From an uncultured Erysipelotrichaceae bacterium (GTDB taxonomy: Bacteria > Bacillota_I > Bacilli_A > Erysipelotrichales > Erysipelotrichaceae), in the NCBI GenBank assembly GCA_947175465.1, contig CAMWMY010000007.1, positions 1 through 16,256 on the forward strand: 16,256 bases of DNA, in the 5' to 3' direction. Shown piece after piece: positions 1 to 5,354 of the stretch. The notes below the pieces were generated by a model, which was not told the DNA's origin, did not search any database, and saw only the letters and a program-made list of their open reading frames with translations. Numbering within the stretch: the first letter of the stretch is position 1; every line of letters begins with the position of its first letter. The position numbers and the translations under genes are program-made.

Positions 1-140
1 ATCAAGAAGTTGAAATAACATTAGATATAGAGTGTATGGAAAATTATAAGTGCATTATCACTAATTATGAGGATCGAAAATTAGAGTCTAAGTTAGTTTT
101 AAAGCCATATGAATCTATTGCTTTTATTCATGAAAAATGA
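1..140 (+). CDS. C-terminal fragment of a probable glycoside hydrolase (5' end outside window)
   Basis: An open frame runs from the left edge (first whole codon at position 3) to a TGA at 138-140 and encodes 45 residues. The tail reads ...KLVLKPYESIAFIHEK. A late 'L-K-P-Y-E-(A/S)' strand just before the stop is typical of the C-terminal beta-sandwich of GH13 alpha-glucosidase/oligo-1,6-glucosidase-type enzymes and some other glycosidases, so a sugar-hydrolysing enzyme is the likely identity. No catalytic part is visible, so family and substrate cannot be fixed. A hairpin follows at 208-240. Confidence 0.5.
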   Translation, partial: QEVEITLDIECMENYKCIITNYEDRKLESKLVLKPYESIAFIHEK

Positions 141-207
141 TAAGAGTAATAGAAGATATAGTATAAGGAACTGTATACTAAATAATATCTTATAAAATAA
201 TTATTTG

Positions 208-245
208 AAGAAGAAGGATTCATAAAAGGGACTTCTTCTTTATTT
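208..245 (+). terminator. Probable terminator after the glycosidase fragment
   Basis: AAGAAGAAG (208-216) pairs with CTTCTTCTT (232-240) as a 9-bp stem around a 15-nt loop, followed by a modest T-rich run (tattta). The T tract is interrupted, so it may be a weak terminator, but its place between the fragment and the next promoter fits. Confidence 0.5.
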
Positions 246-258
246 ATGTTAACTAGTA

Positions 259-287
259 TTGATATTATGATGAATAGAGACTATGAT
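259..287 (+). promoter_or_regulatory. Sigma-A type promoter for the 307-1287 gene pair
   Basis: TTGATA (259-264), a 17-bp spacer and TATGAT (282-287) give five of six matches to each consensus hexamer. Transcription would begin near 294, leaving a very short leader that carries the AGGAGGG ribosome binding site (296-302). Confidence 0.6.
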
Positions 288-306
288 TAAAGTATAGGAG
301 GGATGT

Positions 307-810
307 ATGTTCAAAATAGAAGTAGAAAATTTATATTGGATAGATGGAAATCTAGATAATCCGGATGATTTATGTTTACATGGAGAAGCTACTGTAAATG
401 TTGGAGACGAAACATTGCAATATAACGCAACTGTTAGCGCAACGGCGTTATATTTATTGAAAACATTAACAGAGAATCATATAATGCATACCTCCATTCA
501 AATGTTACCATGTTGTGGTTCCTTTATAATACCTAATGAGGATTTAACTAATGTAGATATTTATGGGTGTGATAATGGAATTGATTGGAGTGTAATACAT
601 GAAGGAGATTGTGTAAAAATAATTACAGAAAGTCAGAATGAAACCATAGTAAGTATTCTTGAATATACTGAAGAAGTATATAAATTTGCAGATAAAATAG
701 AATCTTTTTATAAAAAGTGTACCTCAAAAAGTATTTATGATGAATTTGAGAAAAGGGGATACATTGCTTTTTGGAATGAGTGGAATATTAGAAGAAATAA
801 AAAGTTATAG
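307..810 (+). CDS. Hypothetical soluble acidic protein, 167 aa
   Basis: I do not recognise a named family. ATG 307 is preceded by AGGAGGG at 296-302 with good spacing, and the frame is uninterrupted. There is no signal peptide or membrane segment, so it should be cytosolic. Visible landmarks are an HGEATVNVGDE strand near the start, a paired cysteine in LPCCG (residues 68-69), the stretch NGIDWSVIHEGD that looks like a conserved family core, and a basic Trp-rich C-terminus (FWNEWNIRRNKK). The overall look (small, acidic, single-domain, paired with another small acidic protein) is shared by many immunity-type or accessory proteins of Bacillota, but no toxin gene lies next to it, so that is only a guess. 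It probably forms a two-gene operon with the gene 24 bp downstream, under the promoter at 259-287. Confidence 0.7.
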   Translation: MFKIEVENLYWIDGNLDNPDDLCLHGEATVNVGDETLQYNATVSATALYLLKTLTENHIMHTSIQMLPCCGSFIIPNEDLTNVDIYGCDNGIDWSVIHEGDCVKIITESQNETIVSILEYTEEVYKFADKIESFYKKCTSKSIYDEFEKRGYIAFWNEWNIRRNKKL

Positions 811-834
811 ATAGGATAGCTATAGGAGGTAATA

Positions 835-1287
835 ATGGATAGAGAAGAGTTATTAGAAGAATTATCAGAAAGTTTATTGTGTGAAGTTGTTTGTTTGCAT
901 ATTGAAAAAGTAGATCAAATATTTTCTATGTTAAAGGATATTCATTATATTGAAGATAAGGAACATGTATTATTGCAAGTGAAAGAGTGCGAGCTTTTGC
1001 ATACTGAAGATTTTGATATTGTAAACTCAATAATAGATGACGGAAATATTTTAATTGCTTTTGAAATGCCGTTTATTTTATCGGTATGGGGGGAAGAAGA
1101 TCAACTTTTAAGAATTACTGCTAATGCAGTAGGTAAATGCAAAGTTCCTGATATAGATAAACATAATTGGAATAGTATAGAACTGGAAGATATGGACAAA
1201 GAAGCCTTATTAGCAAACCAAAACTTAGTAGATATAGTAGAGTTAGGCTATACTTATGTTGAATGTGATGATGTGAGATGCATATAG
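835..1287 (+). CDS. Hypothetical acidic protein, 150 aa
   Basis: ATG 835 has a near-perfect ribosome binding site, AGGAGGT at 824-830, and lies 24 bp after the preceding stop, so the two genes are almost certainly co-transcribed. The product is strongly acidic, with no signal peptide or transmembrane helix. It starts with a Leu/Glu-rich helix (MDREELLEELSESLL), has a central hydrophobic beta-like segment (ILIAFEMPFILSVWG) and ends with YTYVECDDVRCI. I cannot assign it to a family. A strong terminator (1300-1328) closes the operon. Its partner and the pairing suggest a small functional cassette, but nothing in the sequence states the role. Confidence 0.65.
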   Translation: MDREELLEELSESLLCEVVCLHIEKVDQIFSMLKDIHYIEDKEHVLLQVKECELLHTEDFDIVNSIIDDGNILIAFEMPFILSVWGEEDQLLRITANAVGKCKVPDIDKHNWNSIELEDMDKEALLANQNLVDIVELGYTYVECDDVRCI

Positions 1288-1299
1288 AAGAATAGGAAA

Positions 1300-1328
1300 G
1301 GTAGAGCAGAAGGTTCTATCTTTTTTTT
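1300..1328 (+). terminator. Strong intrinsic terminator
   Basis: GGTAGAGC (1300-1307) pairs with GTTCTATC (1313-1320), with two G-T pairs, around a 5-nt loop, and is followed by eight T residues (1321-1328). It lies 13 bp after the stop of the 835-1287 gene. Confidence 0.85.
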
Positions 1329-1347
1329 GAATATTAAAAACATGTTG

Positions 1348-1399
1348 TTGACAGATAAACTAGTAAGTGATACTATATAGAAGTATTTAGTAATACTAA
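1348..1399 (+). promoter_or_regulatory. Promoter and probable PadR auto-operator
   Basis: TTGACA (1348-1353), a 17-bp spacer and TACTAT (1371-1376) form a clear promoter. Two dyads overlap or follow the -10 region: ATACT-N7-AGTAT (1370-1386) and the 13-bp TTAGTA-A-TACTAA (1387-1399). PadR repressors usually bind AT-rich dyads with ATACT/AGTAT-like half sites over their own promoter, so autoregulation by the next gene is the natural reading. The binding itself is inferred. Confidence 0.65.
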
Positions 1400-1416
1400 G
1401 TAGTAGAGGAGTGATT

Positions 1417-1755
1417 ATGTTGGAAAATATAACAGAGATGTTGAAAGGAGTATTAGAAGGCTGTGTTCTGGAAATTATAAGCCATGAGGAGATCTATGGT
1501 TATGAGATTACGAAAAGATTAAATGCTCTTGGATTTTCAGATGTTGTAGATGGAACAGTTTATACTATTTTAGTTCGGCTTGAAAAAAATAAGTTAGTGG
1601 AAACCACAAAAAAGAAATCAGATATGGGGCCACCACGAAAGTTTTTCACATTAAATGATGCAGGGCATGAAGAGTTACAAAAGTTCTGGGAAAAATGGGA
1701 ATTTGTTTCTACAAAAATAAGTCAATTAAAGGAGATAAGCAAAAATGTTAGATAA
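1417..1755 (+). CDS. PadR-family transcriptional regulator, 112 aa
   Basis: This is a short winged-helix repressor of the PadR type. The N-terminal part (about residues 5-85) contains the family pattern: GYEITKRL (helix 2), a recognition region with DGTVYTILVRLEKNKLV, and the wing GPPRKFFTLNDAG. The C-terminal helix (about 85-112), which mediates dimerisation in this family, is short. A GTG lies in frame at 1411, but the Shine-Dalgarno AGAGGAG (1405-1411) overlaps that codon, so ATG 1417, 5 nt downstream of it, is chosen. The gene overlaps the next one by 11 bp. The PadR plus DUF1048 arrangement recurs in Bacillota, and the regulator most likely represses its own operon through the dyads at 1370-1399. 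The inducer is unknown. Confidence 0.9.
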   Translation: MLENITEMLKGVLEGCVLEIISHEEIYGYEITKRLNALGFSDVVDGTVYTILVRLEKNKLVETTKKKSDMGPPRKFFTLNDAGHEELQKFWEKWEFVSTKISQLKEISKNVR

Positions 1756-2119
1756 TTTTATAAAGTTAGTAATCGGAGATTTAGATGAAAAGCGTGAATA
1801 TAAAGAACTGATGAAAAGAGTAGATGCACTACCAAAAGAGTATAGCTTTGCATTTAAAAAAATTCAAAAGTATATGTATACAGTGGGAGCTCCAGGTGGA
1901 GATATGAATATATTTACGGATATGACAATGTTTCAAGATTTAGTGGAGTTATTTGAAATAAGTGTGGCAGATGGTAGAAAAATTGTTGATGTTATCGGTA
2001 ACGATGCAGATAAGTTCAGTGATGAATTTATGAGTGCTTATAGAATGGATAGAGGAGCTATGAGAGAGAAGCTTAATAGTGAAATTATGGAAAGATTTAA
2101 TAAGGAAGGACGATCATAA
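1745..2119 (+). CDS. DUF1048 family protein, first copy, 124 aa
   Basis: This is a small all-helical cytosolic protein of the DUF1048 family. Recognisable family traits are the N-terminal basic helix with ExKREYKELMKRVDALPKEY, the FAFKKIQKYMY segment, a Gly-rich turn with GGDM, and the block LVELFEISVADGRKIVDVIGND. The start overlaps the padR end by 11 bp and uses AAAGGAG at 1728-1734, and the stop overlaps the next start (TAATG), so the three genes are translationally coupled. Structures of family members exist, but no biochemical function is established to my knowledge. Compared with the second copy it has an extra stretch before the ELFE block (NIFTDMTMF) and a longer C-terminus. Confidence 0.85.
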   Translation: MLDNFIKLVIGDLDEKREYKELMKRVDALPKEYSFAFKKIQKYMYTVGAPGGDMNIFTDMTMFQDLVELFEISVADGRKIVDVIGNDADKFSDEFMSAYRMDRGAMREKLNSEIMERFNKEGRS

Positions 2120-2448
2120 TGATAAAATTTATACAACGAATGATTGATGACAAAAAAGAGTATAAAGAGCAAATGGCAAGAGTTGAAACATTGCCAGAGG
2201 ATTATAAATTTGTCTTTTTAAAAATACATGATTATATATGGAGTTTTGCTGGTGGAGATGGATCAGATATGTTGAAGGCACAACAGCAATTAATCGAATT
2301 GTTTGAAGCAAGTGCCTTAGATGGAAAACATGTTCTTGAGGTGACGGGAGAAGATGTTGCTGGTTTTTGTGATGATTTGATACAAGATTCTAAAAAATGG
2401 ACGGATCACTATCGCAAAAAATTAAATCGTAGTATGGGAGTAAAATGA
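2119..2448 (+). CDS. DUF1048 family protein, second copy, 109 aa
   Basis: This is a paralogue of the preceding gene. Shared positions include YKEQMARVETLPEDYKF, the GGDGSDML turn, QLIELFEASALDGKHVLEVTGEDV, and a basic C-terminal helix. This copy is closer to the usual DUF1048 pattern (FAGGDG, VTGEDVAGFCDDL) than the first. ATG 2119 shares its A with the TAA stop of copy one (TAATG), and AGGAAGG at 2103-2109 supplies the ribosome binding site. The protein has no membrane segment or signal peptide. Two tandem, diverged copies under one PadR suggest a heteromer or divided roles, which is an inference. Confidence 0.87.
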   Translation: MIKFIQRMIDDKKEYKEQMARVETLPEDYKFVFLKIHDYIWSFAGGDGSDMLKAQQQLIELFEASALDGKHVLEVTGEDVAGFCDDLIQDSKKWTDHYRKKLNRSMGVK

Positions 2449-2609
2449 ATAAATATTATAATTAATTATATTGAATTTTATCTTTAAAAGAGAGTATATA
2501 TTATTAAAAATATAGTATTTTAGAATTTATAAGATTTCTAAAAGACAAAAGTAGTTAAATAATTTATGAAAAGTGAACTAATACATGATATAAGGGTAGG
2601 TATTGAGAA

Positions 2610-2696
2610 AGTATAAGCAATGTCTTTAGGGATGAGCTTTGGGAGTAGGGTTATATCGAAGCTAAAAACCACCGGTTTAACCGGTGGATATTTTTT
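2610..2696 (+). ncRNA. Orphan IS200/IS605-like right end / TnpB guide-RNA-like segment
   Basis: This segment is visibly richer in G+C than its surroundings. It contains AGCTT (2634-2638) able to pair with AAGCT (2659-2663), and then the perfect 9-bp inverted repeat CCACCGGTT-T-AACCGGTGG (2669-2687) followed by a T-rich run (2690-2696). The order 'GAG...TTTGGGAGTAGGGTT...CGAAGCTAAAAACC-hairpin' resembles, from memory, the 3' ends of IS200/IS605-type elements, where the end hairpin and the TnpB-associated guide RNA overlap. No tnpA or tnpB reading frame is present beside it, so it would be a relic or a non-autonomous derivative. The terminal hairpin alone would also work as an intrinsic terminator. 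The identification rests on pattern memory and is tentative. Confidence 0.4.
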
Positions 2697-2700
2697 GTTT
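2669..2700 (+). terminator. Strong hairpin with T tract
   Basis: CCACCGGTT and AACCGGTGG flank a single T, so the loop would be formed by the inner TTTAA. The hairpin is followed by ATATTTTTTGTTT. It can end transcripts coming from the DUF1048 operon more than 200 bp upstream, or form the 3' end of the RNA-like segment. Confidence 0.65.
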
Positions 2701-2898
2701 TATTAGAAATAATAACTTTATAACATTGCGTTTTTATCCCTATAAATTATAATATCATTAATATTTATAATAAGTATATGAGTTTATTTTTAAAAGTTAT
2801 ATTGAAAATATAAAATTGTTTTATTCATTTGTCATAGAAAGGAGCTTATAGGGTATTTTAAAAGAAGTAAAAGATGTGGGAAATGGATTATAAATTTA

Positions 2899-2907
2899 TG
2901 TTATAAT
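2899..2907 (+). promoter_or_regulatory. Extended -10 promoter before the EcsC-like gene
   Basis: TGTTATAAT (2899-2907) is an exact TG-N-TATAAT extended -10 element. No good -35 is visible 16-18 bp upstream, which is usual for this promoter type. The leader to ATG 2932 would be under 20 nt, with AGAAAGAAG (2913-2921) as a modest ribosome binding site. Confidence 0.5.
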
Positions 2908-2931
2908 AAAACAGAAAGAAGTGATAAATGC

Positions 2932-3660
2932 ATGGGGCAATGGATAAATATGTTTATGTATACAGATCGAAAAGCTTTTTTAAGATCCAATCTTTTACAA
3001 TATTTGCCGTGTTATGAAGTAGAGAAATTCATTGAAAAGGGAGTTTCTTGTGCTGATCAAGATCTTATAGAATATATAGCTAAAAGAAGAGTTCATAAAT
3101 ATTGTGTACAAACAGGGAGTTTTTCATTTGTTTTAGGAAGTGTAGGGCCATGGTTATGGCTAGTTGATTATATCCAATTTTATTTTCATAGTGCTTTATT
3201 AGCGCAAGAACTTTATTATTTATATGATCCTATTCCCTTCTTTAAACTATCGAATAAAAAAGATATACAAATGATTTTTGCTCTTTTATTAGGGGCTACA
3301 AGTTCTGTGAAAACAGTAGGAACATTTTTAAGTGGAGTTACGAAATTTTTGTTAAGAAAAACAGAATCTACAATAACAGTTAGTATGATTCCAGCAGCGA
3401 GTGGGATAGTAAATGGGTGTATGAGTTATATTTTATTGCAATCTTTAGCTGAAGAATTTATTAAGCAAATGAAGAATATGAAACAACCAGAGCATACAGC
3501 TAGTTATGAAGTAAAAGAAGTGATAGAGCTTCCTTATCAAGAACATCAAAAACAAGAAGTATTTTGTAATTTAGAAAAGCTACATGAACTTTATGTTTAT
3601 GTTCAAGATGGGTATATAACAAAAGAAGAGTTTGAAGGTTTAAGACAGCAATATATATAA
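2932..3660 (+). CDS. EcsC-like membrane-associated protein with SHOCT-like C-terminus, 242 aa
   Basis: The central part (about residues 55-185) has the layout of the EcsC family: a Gly/Phe-rich hydrophobic segment (TGSFSFVLGSVGPWLWLVDY), then FHSALLAQELYYLYD, a second hydrophobic block (MIFALLLGATSSVKTVGTF), and a late Gly/Ala-rich block (SMIPAASGIVNGCMSYILL) leading into SLAEEFI. EcsC of Bacillus accompanies the EcsAB ABC transporter, and its biochemical role is unsettled. Residues 214-242 (LEKLHELYVYVQDGYITKEEFEGL plus tail) match the SHOCT pattern of a short helix followed by 'G-x-I-T-x-E-E-F', a common oligomerisation tail. There is no ecsA or ecsB nearby, and the gene is monocistronic with its own promoter and terminator. 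ATG 2932 is chosen because ATG 2928 is in another frame; the ribosome binding site is weak, so Met8 (FMYTD) remains an alternative start. Confidence 0.6.
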   Translation: MGQWINMFMYTDRKAFLRSNLLQYLPCYEVEKFIEKGVSCADQDLIEYIAKRRVHKYCVQTGSFSFVLGSVGPWLWLVDYIQFYFHSALLAQELYYLYDPIPFFKLSNKKDIQMIFALLLGATSSVKTVGTFLSGVTKFLLRKTESTITVSMIPAASGIVNGCMSYILLQSLAEEFIKQMKNMKQPEHTASYEVKEVIELPYQEHQKQEVFCNLEKLHELYVYVQDGYITKEEFEGLRQQYI

Positions 3661-3678
3661 AAGAGAATATTTATTTTT

Positions 3679-3706
3679 AACTGTTGATACAAATCAGCAG
3701 TTTTTT
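3679..3706 (+). terminator. Intrinsic terminator of the EcsC-like gene
   Basis: AACTGTTGAT (3679-3688) and ATCAGCAGTT (3693-3702) form a 10-bp stem with one G-T pair around ACAA, running into TTTTTT (3701-3706). It lies 18 bp after the stop. Confidence 0.88.
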
Positions 3707-3773
3707 GATATTAAAAAGGAAGAAAGAAAAGAAGTTGAAGGTTAGATAAATAAGTTGATTTGTGATACACTAA

Positions 3774-4140
3774 TGTTATTGAAGTGCATATCTTTAAAAG
3801 TAATTTGGAATAGAAAAGAGGAGATATATGAAGTTGTTTCCAAAATATATTATGAAGTTGTTTCTAAAAATTATATTGATTTTTGGGGTTTATTATATAG
3901 CGGAACTTATTGTATCATTTTTTAATTTGCCATTTTCTGGAAGTTCATTAGGAATATCATTATTAGTATTATGGAAATGCATATCTTTAACAGTAATTTG
4001 GAATAGAAAAGAGGAAGATATATGAAGTTATTTCGAGAAGTTATATTAATTTTTGGGATTTATTATATAGGGGAATTTCTTACAACATTTTTAAATTTAC
4101 CAATTCCTGGGAATTTAGTAGGGATGTTACTATTATTCTT
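3774..4140 (+). repeat. Tandem direct duplication of the lrgA 5' region, period about 193-194 bp
   Basis: Block 3785-3821 (TGCATATCTTTAA...GAATAGAAAAGAGG) recurs at 3978-4014 with a single difference in 37 positions. It continues, with one inserted base, through the ribosome binding site and ATG (3828 versus 4022) and into the coding sequences (ILIFGxYYIxE..., FxNLPxxG). The first copy also carries an internal 24-bp in-frame tandem repeat: ATGAAGTTGTTTC at 3828-3840 and 3852-3864. The noncoding-looking block is nearly identical while the coding parts have diverged. Confidence 0.85.
3828..4025 (+). CDS. Truncated LrgA/CidA-like duplicate, 65 aa
   Basis: Residues 9-48 (MKLFLKIILIFGVYYIAELIVSFFNLPFSGSSLGISLLVL) align with residues 1-40 of the complete LrgA just downstream, that is the first transmembrane helix and the F-x-N-L-P-x-x-G motif. 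After that the sequence diverges to WKCISLTVIWNRKEEDI, encoded by the duplicated block upstream of lrgA, and stops at TGA 4023-4025. The stop overlaps the start of lrgA (ATGA), so the two are translationally coupled. The ribosome binding site AGAGGAG (3817-3823) is good. The first eight codons are themselves a duplicate, so ATG 3852 is the ancestral-like start. It may be a decaying copy or a retained one-to-two-helix membrane peptide. The absence of any stop or frameshift keeps it open as a real gene. Confidence 0.6.
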   Translation: MKLFPKYIMKLFLKIILIFGVYYIAELIVSFFNLPFSGSSLGISLLVLWKCISLTVIWNRKEEDI

Positions 4141-4372
4141 ATTGTTATGTTGTAATGTAGTGAAATTAAAACAAGTATCAACAGTATCTGATTTTTTATT
4201 AAGCCATTTATCTTTCTTTTTTATTCCAGCAGGAGTTGGGCTAATGAGTAATTTCTCACTCATTGCAAATGCGTGGTTTCCAATTATTATTGTATGTGCA
4301 ATTACAACGATCATAACGATGGGTGTTACAGGAAAAGTAGTACAATTAATCATGAAGAAAGGAAAGAAATAG
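4022..4372 (+). CDS. lrgA: LrgA/CidA family holin-like membrane protein, 116 aa
   Basis: The protein has about four hydrophobic helices (roughly residues 5-22, 30-47, 60-82 and 86-108), with the family motif FLNLPIPGNLVGMLLLFLLL at residues 23-42 and the second-half motif FFFIPAGVGLM. It is of normal length for LrgA/CidA (about 115-150 aa). LrgA forms a membrane pair with LrgB. The pair was first linked to control of murein hydrolase activity and lysis in Staphylococcus and later, in several species, to pyruvate uptake. The gene ends one base before lrgB starts, so both are expected to be made together. No lytSR regulator genes are in the window. The alternative label CidA cannot be excluded because the two subfamilies overlap. 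Confidence 0.88.
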   Translation: MKLFREVILIFGIYYIGEFLTTFLNLPIPGNLVGMLLLFLLLCCNVVKLKQVSTVSDFLLSHLSFFFIPAGVGLMSNFSLIANAWFPIIIVCAITTIITMGVTGKVVQLIMKKGKK

Positions 4373-4373
4373 T

Positions 4374-5078
4374 ATGGAAACTTTATTACAATCTCCAATG
4401 TTTGGTATTTTATTATCTTTGTTAGCATTTGAATGTGCTATTTTGATACAAAAGAAAACAAAATTACTTATTTTAAACCCTTTGATGGTAGCAATTGTTA
4501 TGGTTATTTTGTTTTTAGTAGTAACACAAATTGATTTGTCTTATTATCAAGTAGGAGGAGATATTATTAATATGTTCCTTGGACCTGCAACCGTTGTTTT
4601 AGCGGTTCCGTTATATAGACAAATACACAATTTAAAAGCTTATTTTATTCCTATTTTATGTGGGATTTTTATAGGAACATTGGTAGGATTATGTAGCATT
4701 CTTTTATGCTCTGTTCTTTTTGGATTTGATTTACAAATGATGGCTTCTTTATTACCTAAGTCTGTAACAACACCTATTGGTGTTGAATTAAGTAAGCAAT
4801 TAGGAGGTATTCCATCGATTACGATATTTAATATCTTAATTACAGGAATTGTAGGAGCTGTAGGAGCAGATTTTATATGTAAAATGCTTAAAATTACAGA
4901 ACCAGTAGCCAAAGGGATTGCGATAGGAACTTCAGCACATGCTTTAGGGACAACGAAAGCATTACAGCTAGGGCAAACAGAAGGAGCGATGAGCTCTTTA
5001 GCGATTGGGATTGCAGGAATTATGACAGTACTGCTAGCTCCTCTTTTATGGAATTTTGTACTTCCTTTATTAGCGTGA
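4374..5078 (+). CDS. lrgB: LrgB family membrane protein, 234 aa
   Basis: This polytopic inner-membrane protein is of standard LrgB length. Diagnostic blocks are FLGPATVVLAVPLYRQ (about residues 68-83), LLPKSVTTPIGVELSKQLGG (126-145) and GIAIGTSAHALGTTKA (181-196). The Lys-Ser-Val-Thr-Thr-Pro sequence and the second Gly/Ala/His-rich segment are the family hallmarks. It works with LrgA. ATG 4374 follows the lrgA TAG with a one-base gap, and AAAGGAAAG (4358-4366) provides the ribosome binding site. Strong hairpins follow at 5134-5170 and 5244-5279. Confidence 0.93.
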   Translation: METLLQSPMFGILLSLLAFECAILIQKKTKLLILNPLMVAIVMVILFLVVTQIDLSYYQVGGDIINMFLGPATVVLAVPLYRQIHNLKAYFIPILCGIFIGTLVGLCSILLCSVLFGFDLQMMASLLPKSVTTPIGVELSKQLGGIPSITIFNILITGIVGAVGADFICKMLKITEPVAKGIAIGTSAHALGTTKALQLGQTEGAMSSLAIGIAGIMTVLLAPLLWNFVLPLLA

Positions 5079-5133
5079 TATTTCCTAGGGAATAGCAATA
5101 TCTTTATGTAATAATATAGTATGATTAAATAGT

Positions 5134-5170
5134 TATTACTACTTTTTTAGCTTTTTTAAAAGTAGTAATA
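5134..5170. repeat. 13-bp perfect inverted repeat
   Basis: TATTACTACTTTT (5134-5146) pairs exactly with AAAAGTAGTAATA (5158-5170) around an 11-nt T-rich loop. There is no downstream T tract on either strand, so it is not a classic terminator. It may slow or process lrgAB transcripts. Confidence 0.6.
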
Positions 5171-5243
5171 GGAATATGTAAACTTGATAACTTATACGAT
5201 AATATCCTAAAAGTTATAATTAATGAGATGGCTAAAAGTATAG

Positions 5244-5279
5244 AATGCATCTACTCGAAAAAGAGAAGATGCATTTTTT
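5244..5279 (+). terminator. Intrinsic terminator of lrgAB
   Basis: AATGCATCT (5244-5252) pairs with AGATGCATT (5267-5275). After an A-A mismatch an inner CTC/GAG (5254-5256 with 5263-5265) extends the stem. The run TTTTTT (5274-5279) follows. Confidence 0.85.
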
Positions 5280-5285
5280 ATATAG

Positions 5286-5354
5286 TTGATAATACAGATA
5301 TATGAAATAATATTTAAAATTATTATTTAAATATTGAAATAATATTTCATATAT
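5286..5354 (+). promoter_or_regulatory. mur operon promoter and dual MurR-type operator (candidate)
   Basis: The 12-mer GAAATAATATTT occurs twice in the same orientation, at 5304-5315 and 5336-5347, 32 bp apart (about three helical turns). The second copy extends to the dyad GAAAT-AAT-ATTTC (5336-5348). The pair is also enclosed by a 12-bp inverted repeat, ATATATGAAATA (5298-5309) with TATTTCATATAT (5343-5354), and an inner ATATTTAAA/TTTAAATAT (5311-5319 and 5326-5334). RpiR-family repressors bind GAAA/TTTC-type dyads, and murR is the last gene of this operon. A possible promoter is TTGATA (5286-5291)-N16-TAATAT (5308-5313), whose -10 lies inside the first site. The promoter is less certain than the repeats. 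Confidence 0.6.

Larger units (their letters stand above)
2449..2931. other. Gene-free 483-bp stretch with hairpins and an orphan RNA-like segment
   Basis: No credible protein gene lies here. The contents are an AT-rich start, an 8-bp-stem hairpin at 2518-2543 (TTTTAGAA/TTCTAAAA, 10-nt loop, no T tract), a GC-richer structured segment at about 2610-2696 that ends in a strong hairpin (listed separately), very AT-rich sequence at 2697-2830, a ribosome-binding-site-like AAAGGAG at 2838-2844 that leads to no start codon, and the extended -10 promoter at 2899-2907 for the next gene. Confidence 0.6.

Noticed and set aside
2129..2311. Open frame of 60 codons on the - strand inside the second DUF1048 gene
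   Set aside because: It lies wholly inside a well-supported gene and has no ribosome binding site or recognisable product.
2566..2616. 16-residue frame (ATG 2566) just before the RNA-like segment
   Set aside because: It has no ribosome binding site. It could be the last trace of a tnpB end, but it is too short to support that.
2838..2844. Ribosome-binding-site-like AAAGGAG in the gene-free stretch
   Set aside because: No start codon follows at usable distance, and every frame closes quickly.
3679..3827. Search for a promoter of the lrgA cluster
   Set aside because: Several TTGA-type hexamers exist, but none has a good -10 at 16-18 bp, so none is reported.
4063..4428. 121-codon - strand frame opposite lrgA
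   Set aside because: It is the mirror of a membrane-protein gene; composition alone explains the open frame.
4640..5098. 152-codon - strand frame opposite lrgB
   Set aside because: It is a shadow of lrgB with a Pro/Ile/Lys-rich nonsense composition and no start signal.
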